In this document: piece after piece, positions 6,304 to 13,500 of the stretch
How the letters are laid out: the number at the start of each line of letters is the position of its first letter
How positions within the stretch are numbered: the stretch's first letter is position 1
Origin: a virus
Virus record (IMG/VR): IMGVR_UViG_3300034160_000067
Coordinates: 1-55,232 of that record
Length of the DNA stretch: 55,232 bases
Direction: 5' to 3' (one strand)
Position numbers and translations under genes: made by a program
The notes under the pieces: generated by a model
Seen by the model: only the letters and a program-made list of their open reading frames with translations
Told to the model about the DNA's origin: nothing
Databases searched by the model: none

Positions 6304-6654
6304 ATGAACGACGTGACCAAATTGCCGAAGTGGGCGCAGGAGCAGATGCGAAGCCTGACGCTCCAGCGCGACGCCGCCGTGCGCGAGCTGCGCACGTACA
6401 CCGACAACCAAACGATGTCAGCCTTCTTCACCCGAGACATGGTGTGCGACAAGGAAGGGGGCCCGACGATCTACCATCGCTACGTGCAGGCGCACGACAT
6501 GTGCGTCGAGCATCAAGGGGTGCATATGGACATCTACCTGCGCGATGACGGGATCAACATCCAGTACGGGATCATCGGCCGCGGCGGGCCGCTGGACGAC
6601 GTGATCCTGCAGCCGAAGTCGTTCCAGAACTTCACGCTGAAGTTGCCGGCGTGA
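6304..6654 (+). CDS. Hypothetical protein (116 aa)
   Basis: Starts MNDVTKLPKWAQEQMR with CAGGAG 6 bases upstream. A helical N-terminus is followed by a beta-rich half (MDIYLRDDGINIQYGI). No known family. The 92-base gap before it holds a small inverted repeat GGCTA...TAGCC (6262-6277) but no clear promoter. Confidence 0.6.
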   Translation: MNDVTKLPKWAQEQMRSLTLQRDAAVRELRTYTDNQTMSAFFTRDMVCDKEGGPTIYHRYVQAHDMCVEHQGVHMDIYLRDDGINIQYGIIGRGGPLDDVILQPKSFQNFTLKLPA

Positions 6655-6971
6655 GCGGGCCCTGCGCAAAGCGCCGCGTGGCCTGCCTCATCAAGACGAA
6701 GGATGGGGTGCTCGCGAACGGCTCGAACAACTGCGAGAGCCCGCAGCCGGCGTGCCCGCGCGCCGAGGGCGAGGGCTACGAGAAGTGCGCGACGATCTGC
6801 CGGCAAGCCGGGCACGCCGAAGCGGTCGCGCTCGATCGCGCTCGCGAGATGGGGCTCGTCCTCAGCGGCGCGACCGCCTATCTCTACGGCCACTATCACG
6901 TTTGCCAAGAGTGCGCGAAGGCGCTGCGCGATGCCGGCGTCGAGCAGATCAACATCTTGGTGACGCCGTGA
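6651..6971 (+). CDS. dCMP-deaminase-like zinc protein
   Basis: A 106-residue cytidine-deaminase-fold protein. The zinc and catalytic signature is present: H55-A-E57 and C85-x-x-C88 (HVCQEC). The preceding region (NNCESPQPACPR...GYEKCATIC) matches the phage dCMP-deaminase-like family and adds further cysteines. The GTG start overlaps the previous stop (GTGA). It would deaminate dCMP to dUMP or act on a related nucleotide; short length and lack of a clear substrate loop leave the substrate open. It fits with the dNMP kinase at 1522. Confidence 0.7.
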   Translation: MSGPCAKRRVACLIKTKDGVLANGSNNCESPQPACPRAEGEGYEKCATICRQAGHAEAVALDRAREMGLVLSGATAYLYGHYHVCQECAKALRDAGVEQINILVTP

Positions 6972-7144
6972 GTCGCGATCGCACGATCACGACCACGAAG
7001 AAACCGGAGCGCGTCTGCCCGACGTGCCGCGAGCCGGTGCTGAAGGTCATCAAAATGGGACAGTTGAGCTATATGTGCTCGAAGCATTGGGGCCCGTGGG
7101 ACGATGCCGTGCGAGCAGAGAGTAGCGGAGACGGTGCTCTATGA
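6968..7144 (+). CDS. Small zinc-ribbon protein (58 aa)
   Basis: GTG start overlapping the previous stop (GTGA); starts MSRDRTITTTKKPERV. Contains CPTC (residues 17-20) and CSKH (44-47), a likely zinc ribbon. Unknown role. Confidence 0.6.
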   Translation: MSRDRTITTTKKPERVCPTCREPVLKVIKMGQLSYMCSKHWGPWDDAVRAESSGDGAL

Positions 7145-7332
7145 GACTCAAGAAGGCAGACATTGAGCGCGAGCGTAAGGCGTTCGAGAAGTGGGCCAAT
7201 AAGACTTGGCTCGCTGGCTGGGAGTTCGGTGGGGTGGGTCGCGCCTACTTTGCCCCCGAAGTGGATACCGCGTTTCAAGGCTGGCTCGCCCGCGCAAGAC
7301 TCGCGTCCAGCGCAGACGCACAACGGAAATGA
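7141..7332 (+). CDS. Small hypothetical protein (63 aa)
   Basis: Starts MRLKKADIERERKAFE; ATGA overlap with the previous gene. The pattern FEKWANK...AYFAPEVDTAFQGW is like a common small phage protein of unknown function. It ends where the run of near-identical gene junctions begins. Confidence 0.6.
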   Translation: MRLKKADIERERKAFEKWANKTWLAGWEFGGVGRAYFAPEVDTAFQGWLARARLASSADAQRK

Positions 7333-7341
7333 GGTAACACT

Positions 7342-7524
7342 ATGACTGGCATTGATGCCGCGATGCGGCTTGCACTTCTAGGACTCTCCATTGCATTTTT
7401 CGTGGGCTTGCCACTTTCAATCGAATTTGAGGGCGAACGGTACGCGGGGGTTGCAGTGGTGCTCGGCTTGTTGTGCACGCTACCGTTGCTGGTCCGACTG
7501 GCCACGCTGGCGGTGTGGTCGTGA
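7342..7524 (+). CDS. Small membrane protein (60 aa)
   Basis: Starts MTGIDAAMRLALLGLS. Two hydrophobic stretches, about residues 8-27 and 35-58, predict an inner-membrane hairpin. Unknown role. Confidence 0.55.
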   Translation: MTGIDAAMRLALLGLSIAFFVGLPLSIEFEGERYAGVAVVLGLLCTLPLLVRLATLAVWS

Positions 7525-7555
7525 GAGCATCTGTAGCCGTGGGAGAGGGGCGGAA

Positions 7556-7750
7556 ATGACGTTTAACAGCCGTTTACGCGATTCGCGAATCGAGAATGAC
7601 ATCTTCCAGCGAATCGAGGCGCGAAACCATGCGCTATGGGACGCGCTAGACACAACGAAGCCGGACGCCGAGCGGCGGGCTGCGCTGGATCGCGCATTCA
7701 GCGACGAGCCAGAGCGAGCAAAGGGAACCGTGGGAGAGGGGCGGAAATGA
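7556..7750 (+). CDS. Small hypothetical protein (64 aa)
   Basis: Starts MTFNSRLRDSRIENDI. Its start lies in one copy of the junction repeat and its end (GTVGEGRK) in the next. Soluble, charged, no known domain. Confidence 0.55.
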   Translation: MTFNSRLRDSRIENDIFQRIEARNHALWDALDTTKPDAERRAALDRAFSDEPERAKGTVGEGRK

Positions 7751-7974
7751 AGCCCGGCTTGCCGTATTCAATGCGAAGGCCGCGCGCTGCGAAGCCCATG
7801 CGCGGGCAGGGGACTGAGGGAGCGTGGTGGTACGTGGACCCGAATGGCATAGAGGTCTGGACGTACTCCGCACGCGCGGGCAGCCTTGGTTGCAGGCTGA
7901 CGTTCGCGCAGTTGCAGAAGGCGCTACAGGTCGCAAGAGCATCAGGCCACGTAGGAGAGGGTCGCAAGACATGA
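7747..7974 (+). CDS. Small hypothetical protein (75 aa)
   Basis: Starts MKPGLPYSMRRPRAAK; ATGA overlap with the previous gene inside the junction repeat. A WWYVDPNGIEVW stretch suggests a small beta structure. The C-terminus GHVGEGRKT matches the tail of the preceding protein because of the repeated junction. Confidence 0.55.
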   Translation: MKPGLPYSMRRPRAAKPMRGQGTEGAWWYVDPNGIEVWTYSARAGSLGCRLTFAQLQKALQVARASGHVGEGRKT

Positions 7975-8213
7975 CACCCAAAGGCATCGAGTTCGGGGAA
8001 CGCTACGCAGACGAGAGCGGCTGGGCGCGTCACCTTGTGATCGACGTTCACGCGGAGCGGGTCACCATAGACTTGAACGGCGGCGAGAATCGCGTGACGC
8101 TCGATGATCTGTGGTGGCTGGTGCGCGCAGCCCTAGTGGCCCGCGACAAGCTGGGCATGGATGTGCTTTGCACTGCTGGCCCCGCCTCAGATGCTCCGGG
8201 AGAGAAGCCATGA
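7971..8213 (+). CDS. Small hypothetical protein (80 aa)
   Basis: Starts MTPKGIEFGERYADES, coupled by overlap. Its tail ASDAPGEKP is nearly identical to that of the next gene's product (ATDAPGEKP). No family recognised. Confidence 0.55.
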   Translation: MTPKGIEFGERYADESGWARHLVIDVHAERVTIDLNGGENRVTLDDLWWLVRAALVARDKLGMDVLCTAGPASDAPGEKP

Positions 8214-8590
8214 GCGACGAAATCAAGTACCCGGCCCGCGTCGGGCTGAGTCTTATGTCAGCGCTGGAACAACAGCGCGACGATGCGCGTGCGGAAGTCG
8301 TCGCCCTGCGCGCCGAGGTCGCGGCGCTGCACAACTCCCACGCATTGCACATAGACCTATCGACGGAACTGGCGCAGGAAAACGTGGCGCTGCGGGCGGC
8401 GCTGGGGAATCTGTACGACCTCGTTGAGAACGGCCCGGAATGCTACGAGAATCCCGAGTCGCAGGACGGCTACATCGGTCGCGCGGTGCTAATTTCAGAA
8501 GCCGATGAGAATGCAATCATTGCGCTGTTGAGAGCATCTGGTCAGCAGCAGCCCGGCCCCGCCACCGATGCTCCGGGAGAGAAGCCATGA
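8210..8590 (+). CDS. Small coiled-coil protein (126 aa)
   Basis: Starts MSDEIKYPARVGLSLM. Residues about 20-65 form a heptad-patterned helix (LEQQRDDARAEVVALRAEVA). It shares the start motif MSD, a similar coiled coil, the LRAALG/ATLY segment and the ASGQQ tail with the 8587 product, so the two are probably diverged copies. Confidence 0.6.
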   Translation: MSDEIKYPARVGLSLMSALEQQRDDARAEVVALRAEVAALHNSHALHIDLSTELAQENVALRAALGNLYDLVENGPECYENPESQDGYIGRAVLISEADENAIIALLRASGQQQPGPATDAPGEKP

Positions 8591-8826
8591 GCGACGTAGA
8601 GCGCCGAGACATCTGGATCGAGGACTGGAAAAAGGCGAATCTAGAGGCGGTGAAAGCATCCGACTACGACGCCCTGCGGGCCGAGGTCGAGCGGCTGCGG
8701 GCGGCGCTTGCGACGCTATACGGACGCACAGTGAGTGTCGATATATCAGCGGCAGAAGAACAGGAAATCCTAGCCCTGATCGACATGCGAGCATCTGGTC
8801 AGCAGCCAGAATCTCAGTCGCGATGA
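8587..8826 (+). CDS. Small coiled-coil protein (79 aa), related to the preceding one
   Basis: Starts MSDVERRDIWIEDWKK. Shorter relative of the 8210 product (DALRAEVERLRAALATLY and RASGQQ in both). It is the last rightward gene; its final 13 bases overlap the end of the convergent beta-helix gene. Confidence 0.6.
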   Translation: MSDVERRDIWIEDWKKANLEAVKASDYDALRAEVERLRAALATLYGRTVSVDISAAEEQEILALIDMRASGQQPESQSR

Positions 8827-9785
8827 TTCCCGTAGACGACGTTTCGGATCTGCGGCGTGGCGACGTTGATGTCGATCCAGTTGTCGCTGAACCGATTCGT
8901 GCCGCGAAGTTCGAAGGTCGTCGTTGAGTTCAACGCGATCGCGCCCTTCGGAATGGTGCCCGTGAGCCTGTCGACGTAGATGCCCTCGAACTCCGAGTCG
9001 TCGACGGTCACGAGCCCGGCGCTCGCCGAGTAGATCCCGCACGACCGAGCGCGCCGGATAACCGTCCGCTTCACGCGAAGCTCGGGGTGCGCGTGCGGCG
9101 AGTCGTACGGGTAGTGGTAGGCCAGCAGCGCGTAGGCCGCGGCGTCGTCCATCGCGGTCGCCCCGGCGTCGTTGATCTCGCAGTCCTCGACGATGCCGCG
9201 CCCACCGGCCCACACCGCGAGGAAGTTCTTGGCATACGCCAGTTCGCCACGACAGCCCCGCACGTCGGCGACGCCCGACCCGTACTGCTGGAACACCGTC
9301 GAGATGTAACGCGTCTCTCCAACCTCCTGCGGCCCACACAGGCCGCCCGGTGCGCTGGTCGCGATCACACCACGCGCGGTCAGGTTGCCGTTCACGTTGT
9401 TCCAGTACGAGCCGAACCCGGTCTGCCAGACCGTGTCGAGGATCACGTCCCCGGCGCCCGTGAGCAGCATGCCCGTGGAGTAGGGGATCGAGCCCGGACC
9501 CGCGCCGATCATCGACAGATTCGAGAGCGCGATGGCCCCCGTATAACGCAGCAGGTTGGCGTCAGGGCGTAGCAGGACGAGTTCCGTCTCCTTGCCCACC
9601 CCCTCGATCCGCGTGCCGTAGGGCACGTCCGTATCGAGCGGGAAGAAGCGTCCGGGGCCGAGCTTCACCGTGCCCCCGGCCTTGATCCGGGCGATCGCGT
9701 CCTCGTTGGCCGCCGCGTCGCAGCCTGCCAGCACGCCCGCGGCCACAGCGGCAGCGACGAACGTGCGGCGGTCGAGCGATCTCAC
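8814..9785 (-). CDS. Exported parallel beta-helix lipoprotein
   Basis: About 323 residues. I chose the GTG at 9783-9785, which overlaps the Rz stop (GTGA) like its neighbours; a TTG 15 bases upstream is possible. The N-terminus RSLDRRTFVAAAVAAGVLAGC combines a twin-arginine-like RRTF motif with a lipobox (LAGC), predicting export and lipid anchoring. The body has many short repeats with G, N and beta-strand pattern (ALSNLSMIGAG, RGIVEDCEIND), typical of a right-handed beta-helix (pectate-lyase-like fold). It is the last gene of the late operon, downstream of the spanins, so it may alter the lysogen or infected cell surface. A tail-spike role is possible, but a signal peptide argues against it. 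Confidence 0.65.
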   Translation of the reverse strand: MRSLDRRTFVAAAVAAGVLAGCDAAANEDAIARIKAGGTVKLGPGRFFPLDTDVPYGTRIEGVGKETELVLLRPDANLLRYTGAIALSNLSMIGAGPGSIPYSTGMLLTGAGDVILDTVWQTGFGSYWNNVNGNLTARGVIATSAPGGLCGPQEVGETRYISTVFQQYGSGVADVRGCRGELAYAKNFLAVWAGGRGIVEDCEINDAGATAMDDAAAYALLAYHYPYDSPHAHPELRVKRTVIRRARSCGIYSASAGLVTVDDSEFEGIYVDRLTGTIPKGAIALNSTTTFELRGTNRFSDNWIDINVATPQIRNVVYGNHRD

Positions 9786-10297
9786 CGGGCGGCTTCCCAA
9801 TCCGCCCAGACCCGGTCGAACCAGCGGTTCAGCGAGTTGAGCCGTTCGGCGTCGCGGGCACAGGCGGCGAAGAACTCTTCAGTAGCTTGTCCAACCGCTC
9901 CAACGCTTTCGGCGACTCCGCTGGCGCCCGCAGGCTCGGCGGTGGCAACGGCAGCGGCGGCACGGCGGCAGGCCGCGAGTCCGGCTTCACTGTGGAGCAG
10001 GCGGCCAGCGATGTCGCGAGCGCGAGCGTCAGCAGCATCGATCTGAGGTTCGAGGGCATCTTGGATCTCCTTGGCGATTTTGTTGGCTCGCGTGACAGCG
10101 GCGTCGACATCCTTCTGGGCCTGCTCGACCGCGAGCTGGTTCGCGGCCCGCTGCTTGTCCCACTGCAGCTGAACGTCAGCCGCCCCTGCGGCTTCGCCGC
10201 GGCCGTAGGCCCACGAGTAAGCCCCCCAGAGCAGAGCCGCCAATAGGGCCGCTCCGGCGATCGGAGGACCGAATTTCTTGAGCAGGAACCACGTCAT
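9782..10297 (-). CDS. Rz: Inner-membrane spanin subunit (Rz-like)
   Basis: 171 residues. An N-terminal membrane anchor (GPPIAGAALLAALLWGAYSW) is followed by a long helical periplasmic domain rich in A, E, Q and K, ending in a tryptophan-rich tail. It would bridge to Rz1 and fuse inner and outer membranes at the end of lysis. The start ATG at 10295-10297 overlaps the metallophosphoesterase stop (ATGA). The identification rests on architecture and the nested Rz1 frame. Confidence 0.8.
   Translation of the reverse strand: MTWFLLKKFGPPIAGAALLAALLWGAYSWAYGRGEAAGAADVQLQWDKQRAANQLAVEQAQKDVDAAVTRANKIAKEIQDALEPQIDAADARARDIAGRLLHSEAGLAACRRAAAAVATAEPAGASGVAESVGAVGQATEEFFAACARDAERLNSLNRWFDRVWADWEAAR
9829..10059 (-). 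CDS. Rz1: Outer-membrane spanin lipoprotein (Rz1-like), nested in Rz
   Basis: 76 residues in a different frame wholly inside Rz. It starts MPSNLRSMLLTLALATS with AAGGAG 7 bases upstream and has a lipobox LAAC at residues 18-21, followed by a proline-rich stretch (PPLPLPPPS) typical of Rz1. After lipid modification it sits in the outer membrane and pairs with Rz. An upstream in-frame ATG at 10110 lacks a ribosome site. Confidence 0.8.
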   Translation of the reverse strand: MPSNLRSMLLTLALATSLAACSTVKPDSRPAAVPPLPLPPPSLRAPAESPKALERLDKLLKSSSPPVPATPNGSTR

Positions 10298-11325
10298 CGG
10301 CGTTTCCTCAGGAAGGTCAGGTAGTCGGCACCCAGCGAGGTGTCGTGGAAGACCTGCACGCGCGCCGAGGGCGTCGCGTTGGGATCGAGCACGGTGATCA
10401 CCGACGGCGCGATGTGGCGATTCGGGAATCCCTTCTGGCGTGCGTAGTGGTCTTCCAGCTTGTAGGCGCCGAGCTGCACGGCATGGCAGATGTTCCCGCT
10501 GTGGGGCACGGTGAACATCTGGTAGCCGCCCGTGTGGCGGTGGCCGCTGATGATCAGGTCCGCGTTGTGCGTCATCTGCCCGGCGCGCAGGCCGCCGTGC
10601 GAGGGGTTCCAGAAGCTGTGGCCGGGGAAGTCGTGGCGCGCCGCGACGCGGAACTCCTGCCCGCCGGGGAACTGCAGGCGCATCGTGACTTCGTCGGGCT
10701 CGTAGTGCGCGCTCGCGTGCCGCGTGATCCAGCGCAAGGGATCCCCCACGCCGCTCCACGCGTCGTGGTTGCCGCCGATGAGGGCCAGCCAGTGCCCGGC
10801 CTGCTCCTTGACAAACCACTCGACGAGGATCCACGCCTGCGCTTCGGTGGTCTGCTGGCTGCCGTAGAGGGCACCCAGCCGGCCGATCCAGTTGTTGGTC
10901 ATGTCACCAATGGCCGCCGCGTAGAGCCCCGGAGTGCCCTTTACGAGTGCCACGTCGCGCTGTAGCGCGCGGATGTCGCAGCCCGGATCGTCGATGTGCG
11001 GATCGCCGTACCAGAGCACGCCGATCGGCCCGGAGTCGCGCACCGCGATCGGCATCCAGCGCCGGTCGGCGGCGGCCCGCAGGACGCGGTCGGTCTCGCG
11101 CTCGCGCAACGACAGGAGTTCTTCGGCCGTGGGGTTCTCAGAGGTGAGCACGGGAAAGTCCAGCCGAGGCATCTCAGCCTCGTCGGGCCCGGCGCGCTTG
11201 AACCTCCGGGCGATCGTAGTCCCCGCGATCCCGAGGACCCGGCCGGCAGCGTTCATGGAACCGTGGGTCGCCACCGCAATGCGTAGCTCCTCGGTGCTGA
11301 TGGGCGCTGCTCTCTTGTCTCTCAT
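10294..11325 (-). CDS. Calcineurin-like metallophosphoesterase with N-terminal HTH
   Basis: 343 residues. Residues about 10-45 form a helix-turn-helix (MNAAGRVLGIAGTTIARRFK). The catalytic domain shows the full metal-binding set: GDPHID (D108, H110), GDMTNN (D141), GGNHD (184-188) and GHRHTGG near residue 265. It should hydrolyse phosphoester bonds, with DNA a plausible substrate given the HTH. Its start overlaps the HslV-like gene by ATGA. It is an unusual member of a lysis cassette; the actual substrate is unknown. Confidence 0.75.
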   Translation of the reverse strand: MRDKRAAPISTEELRIAVATHGSMNAAGRVLGIAGTTIARRFKRAGPDEAEMPRLDFPVLTSENPTAEELLSLRERETDRVLRAAADRRWMPIAVRDSGPIGVLWYGDPHIDDPGCDIRALQRDVALVKGTPGLYAAAIGDMTNNWIGRLGALYGSQQTTEAQAWILVEWFVKEQAGHWLALIGGNHDAWSGVGDPLRWITRHASAHYEPDEVTMRLQFPGGQEFRVAARHDFPGHSFWNPSHGGLRAGQMTHNADLIISGHRHTGGYQMFTVPHSGNICHAVQLGAYKLEDHYARQKGFPNRHIAPSVITVLDPNATPSARVQVFHDTSLGADYLTFLRKRR

Positions 11326-11798
11326 GCGTCACCTGAGTCGTTGAGGCGCATGACCACGATCGGCGGCGCACTGTAGGGGTCGATGCGGCAGGCGATCTCG
11401 ACGGCCTCGGCCGCCGACTTGCCACAATGCATCGCAGCGAGGGCGGCCTTCGATCCGCTGCCGATCGCGTAGAACGGCTCGACGATCTTCTCGGGCCGGC
11501 AGTAGGCGTCCGCTTCGTAGATGCCATCGGACTCGACGATCAGGCAGGTGAAGTCAGCCGAGCCGTAGATGAGCTGATCGGGAACGGCCTCGCCGGAGCC
11601 GTACCAGTCGACGAAGAGCAACGAGGGCGAGGACTCGCCGCTCGTGCCGATGATGACTTCGCGCCGCTGGTCGCCCTCGCCAACGATCTTGCGGTAGAGC
11701 TTCTCGCACTTGAACTTGCGCGCACCGCCGCCTTCGGAGTCGACGGTGACGCGTGAATCCGCGGCGATCCATCCGTCCTTGAACGCGATCGTGGTCAC
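11322..11798 (-). CDS. HslV/proteasome-beta-like Ntn hydrolase
   Basis: 158 residues. It starts MTTIAFKDGWIAADSRVT: removal of Met would expose the Thr nucleophile, followed by the conserved D in AADSR and a lysine near residue 33, as in HslV and proteasome beta subunits; GTSGE and IGSGSKAALAAM match the family's later motifs. It would be a threonine peptidase of the HslV type, possibly forming rings and using host HslU or another partner. GTG start overlapping the holin stop (GTGA). Located between holin and spanins, its role in the phage is unknown. Confidence 0.75.
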   Translation of the reverse strand: MTTIAFKDGWIAADSRVTVDSEGGGARKFKCEKLYRKIVGEGDQRREVIIGTSGESSPSLLFVDWYGSGEAVPDQLIYGSADFTCLIVESDGIYEADAYCRPEKIVEPFYAIGSGSKAALAAMHCGKSAAEAVEIACRIDPYSAPPIVVMRLNDSGDA

Positions 11799-12058
11799 GG
11801 GGCTACCTTCGACTGGACCTCCGCAATCATCCCGTCCTTCTTCTGCGAACCGTGCGACGAGCCGAGCCAGTATCCGACCACGTCCTTGAATGCGCCCGCG
11901 AGCACGCCGGTCATCACCAACAGAACGTCACGAATGCCTGAGGGGATGTCGCTGCCCTCGAAGTGCAGCAGCACCCACAACGTGACGAAGAATGCGGCGA
12001 GCACGCCGATCGAGATAGCCAGCTGCGCGATGATCCCGAGTCGATTGAGGAAGTTCAT
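11795..12058 (-). CDS. Putative holin
   Basis: 87 residues, starting MNFLNRLGIIAQLAIS at the ATG with GGAG 7 bases upstream; a GTG two codons earlier is less likely. Two hydrophobic segments, about residues 8-33 and 44-63, and a charged lysine-containing C-terminus fit a small holin that permeabilises the inner membrane to release the endolysin. The gene overlaps the end of the endolysin gene by ATGA. Size, topology and position support the call; holins have little sequence signature. Confidence 0.7.
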   Translation of the reverse strand: MNFLNRLGIIAQLAISIGVLAAFFVTLWVLLHFEGSDIPSGIRDVLLVMTGVLAGAFKDVVGYWLGSSHGSQKKDGMIAEVQSKVAP

Positions 12059-12531
12059 GTCCACGCTCCAGTTTCAAGAATTCGGATGAGAGGAAGGGCC
12101 CTGCCGTCGCCGACGTCCTTGCGCCACTTCGAGACGCGCAGGCGCCCGCCAGCGCGGGCGAACGCCCCGGCGCGAAGATCGGCGGTCGTGTTCGGGAAGA
12201 GACGAATGAATCGCGCGACGCCGAGGTTGTAGGTGATCTCGGCGAACGCAAACTTGCGCGCGTCGGTCCACGTCAGGACCTCGGGGAAGTTCTCCTGAAG
12301 CTCTCGCTCGACGACATCGATGTCGTTCGAGAGCAGGTGCTCGGCCTCGTCCTTCGTGATGCCGCGGCCGACGAGGTTGCGGCCGTAGCCGATGGTGAGC
12401 CAGCCCTTGACCAGCGTGCCGGGGTTCACGACCTTGCCCGTCGCGTCGTCGTACACCTTCAGCATCAGACCTTCGTGGCCGCTCAGCGAGTGCCGCAGCT
12501 GGTCACGAACGTCGGGCGTCAGAATGTTCAC
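12055..12531 (-). CDS. Endolysin, T4-lysozyme-type muramidase (GH24)
   Basis: 158 residues, close to T4 lysozyme. The catalytic glutamate is E20 in HEGLMLKVYDD, with D29 and T47 (GWLTIGYGR) in the expected spacing. It cleaves the glycan backbone of peptidoglycan. No signal peptide, so release depends on the holin next door. GTG start overlapping the previous stop (GTGA). Confidence 0.88.
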   Translation of the reverse strand: MNILTPDVRDQLRHSLSGHEGLMLKVYDDATGKVVNPGTLVKGWLTIGYGRNLVGRGITKDEAEHLLSNDIDVVERELQENFPEVLTWTDARKFAFAEITYNLGVARFIRLFPNTTADLRAGAFARAGGRLRVSKWRKDVGDGRALPLIRILETGAWT

Positions 12532-12791
12532 GCCGGGCCTTTGTCATCGAGCAGGCGATTGAGAATTTCCAGATGCTGGCGCGACATCTGCGTTCGCACC
12601 GTGTCGATCTCTTTGGTGATCTCTCGCAGGTCTTCCTTCGTCACGAAGTGGGCTTCGAGCGAGGCGACTCGCAACGCGAGCGCCTCTTGGCCCTTGCGTT
12701 GCGCGGTGAGCGCGTCTTTCCAGACCCAGCCGAGTACGCCGAGCAGGACCAGACCCAACGCTTTCAGGGCTTCGAAGATTTTGTCTTCCAT
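12528..12791 (-). CDS. Small membrane-anchored coiled-coil protein (87 aa)
   Basis: Starts MEDKIFEALKALGLVL; an upstream GTG adds five residues but leaves no ribosome site. One N-terminal membrane segment (about 7-25) is followed by a heptad-rich helix to the C-terminus. Its place before the endolysin fits a second holin-like or antiholin protein; similar small proteins in other phages are of unknown function. Confidence 0.6.
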   Translation of the reverse strand: MEDKIFEALKALGLVLLGVLGWVWKDALTAQRKGQEALALRVASLEAHFVTKEDLREITKEIDTVRTQMSRQHLEILNRLLDDKGPA

Positions 12792-12849
12792 CTCTCCACC
12801 TGACACTCAACAACGCAGACGCATCATAACCTGCAGTTGATTCAAGGGG

Positions 12850-13488
12850 CTAGTAAACATCCCACTCGTTTGTGCCCACTTTGACCAGCGAGATCTCGCC
12901 GTGCTGCGCGCTGACCGCGAGGCCAGAGTCGGAATTCAACGTAACGCCGCCCGTCGGCGACAGCGTCAGCGTGCCCGTGCCTGCGCGGCGATGTGTGACG
13001 CGTGCGCCAATCTTGAAAGGCACTGTCGCGTTCAGCGGCACCGTGACTGTCACCGCGCTACTGCTGGTGAATCGCAGCCACTTACCTTCGTCGGTGAGCG
13101 CCAGCGTCCTTGCTGTTCCAGCATCGGTGATCGTGAGTGCTCGATGCTGCAACTGCCAGTTAGTACCGTCGAAGAGTAGTGTCTCGTCGGTATCTCGAAC
13201 GTAGGTTGTCCAGCCTTCGAGCGGGGTGACCAGAACCCACGCCGCGCCAGTGTAGATCGCGAACTTGTTCGTGTGGCCCGACCACGCGCCGGATGCGCTC
13301 GCCGGGACGACGTAGCGGTCACCTGTGGCCGGCGAGCCCGGCGGGGCGGTGGTGCTGGCCGAGAGCACGTTGGTCTGCACCAGCGCGTCGAGCAGCGCCC
13401 AGTTGTTGTCGACGCCGGCCTTCCAGCCGGACTCGCCGACGCTCCAGCCGGTGTTGACGCCGAGATTGTTCAATGCGGATGAAGGCAT
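12850..13488 (-). CDS. DUF2793-domain virion protein
   Basis: 212 residues. The segment TTAPPGSPATGDRYVVP...WVLVTPLEGW is the DUF2793 signature found in tail-associated proteins of proteobacterial phages. The C-terminal half is beta-rich and probably trimeric. It follows the tail hub gene, so it is likely a minor tail or fibre component. Its stop is followed by AGTTGATTCAAG (12832-12843), a relic of the TTGATTCAA pattern seen at 40212. Confidence 0.75.
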   Translation of the reverse strand: MPSSALNNLGVNTGWSVGESGWKAGVDNNWALLDALVQTNVLSASTTAPPGSPATGDRYVVPASASGAWSGHTNKFAIYTGAAWVLVTPLEGWTTYVRDTDETLLFDGTNWQLQHRALTITDAGTARTLALTDEGKWLRFTSSSAVTVTVPLNATVPFKIGARVTHRRAGTGTLTLSPTGGVTLNSDSGLAVSAQHGEISLVKVGTNEWDVY

Positions 13489-13500
13489 GGTGGTCTCCGA

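Larger units (their letters stand above)
7535..8820 (+). repeat. Repeated gene-junction sequences in a run of small genes
   Basis: GTGGGAGAGGGGCGGAAATG occurs at 7539-7558 and again at 7730-7749; a variant (TAGGAGAGGGTCGCAAGACA) precedes 7971; GATGCTCCGGGAGAGAAGCC precedes both 8210 and 8587; AGCATCTGGTCAGCAGC occurs near 8532 and 8791. Each copy carries the end of one gene and the ribosome site and start of the next, so neighbouring proteins share C-terminal tails (GEGRK, DAPGEKP). Confidence 0.7.
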
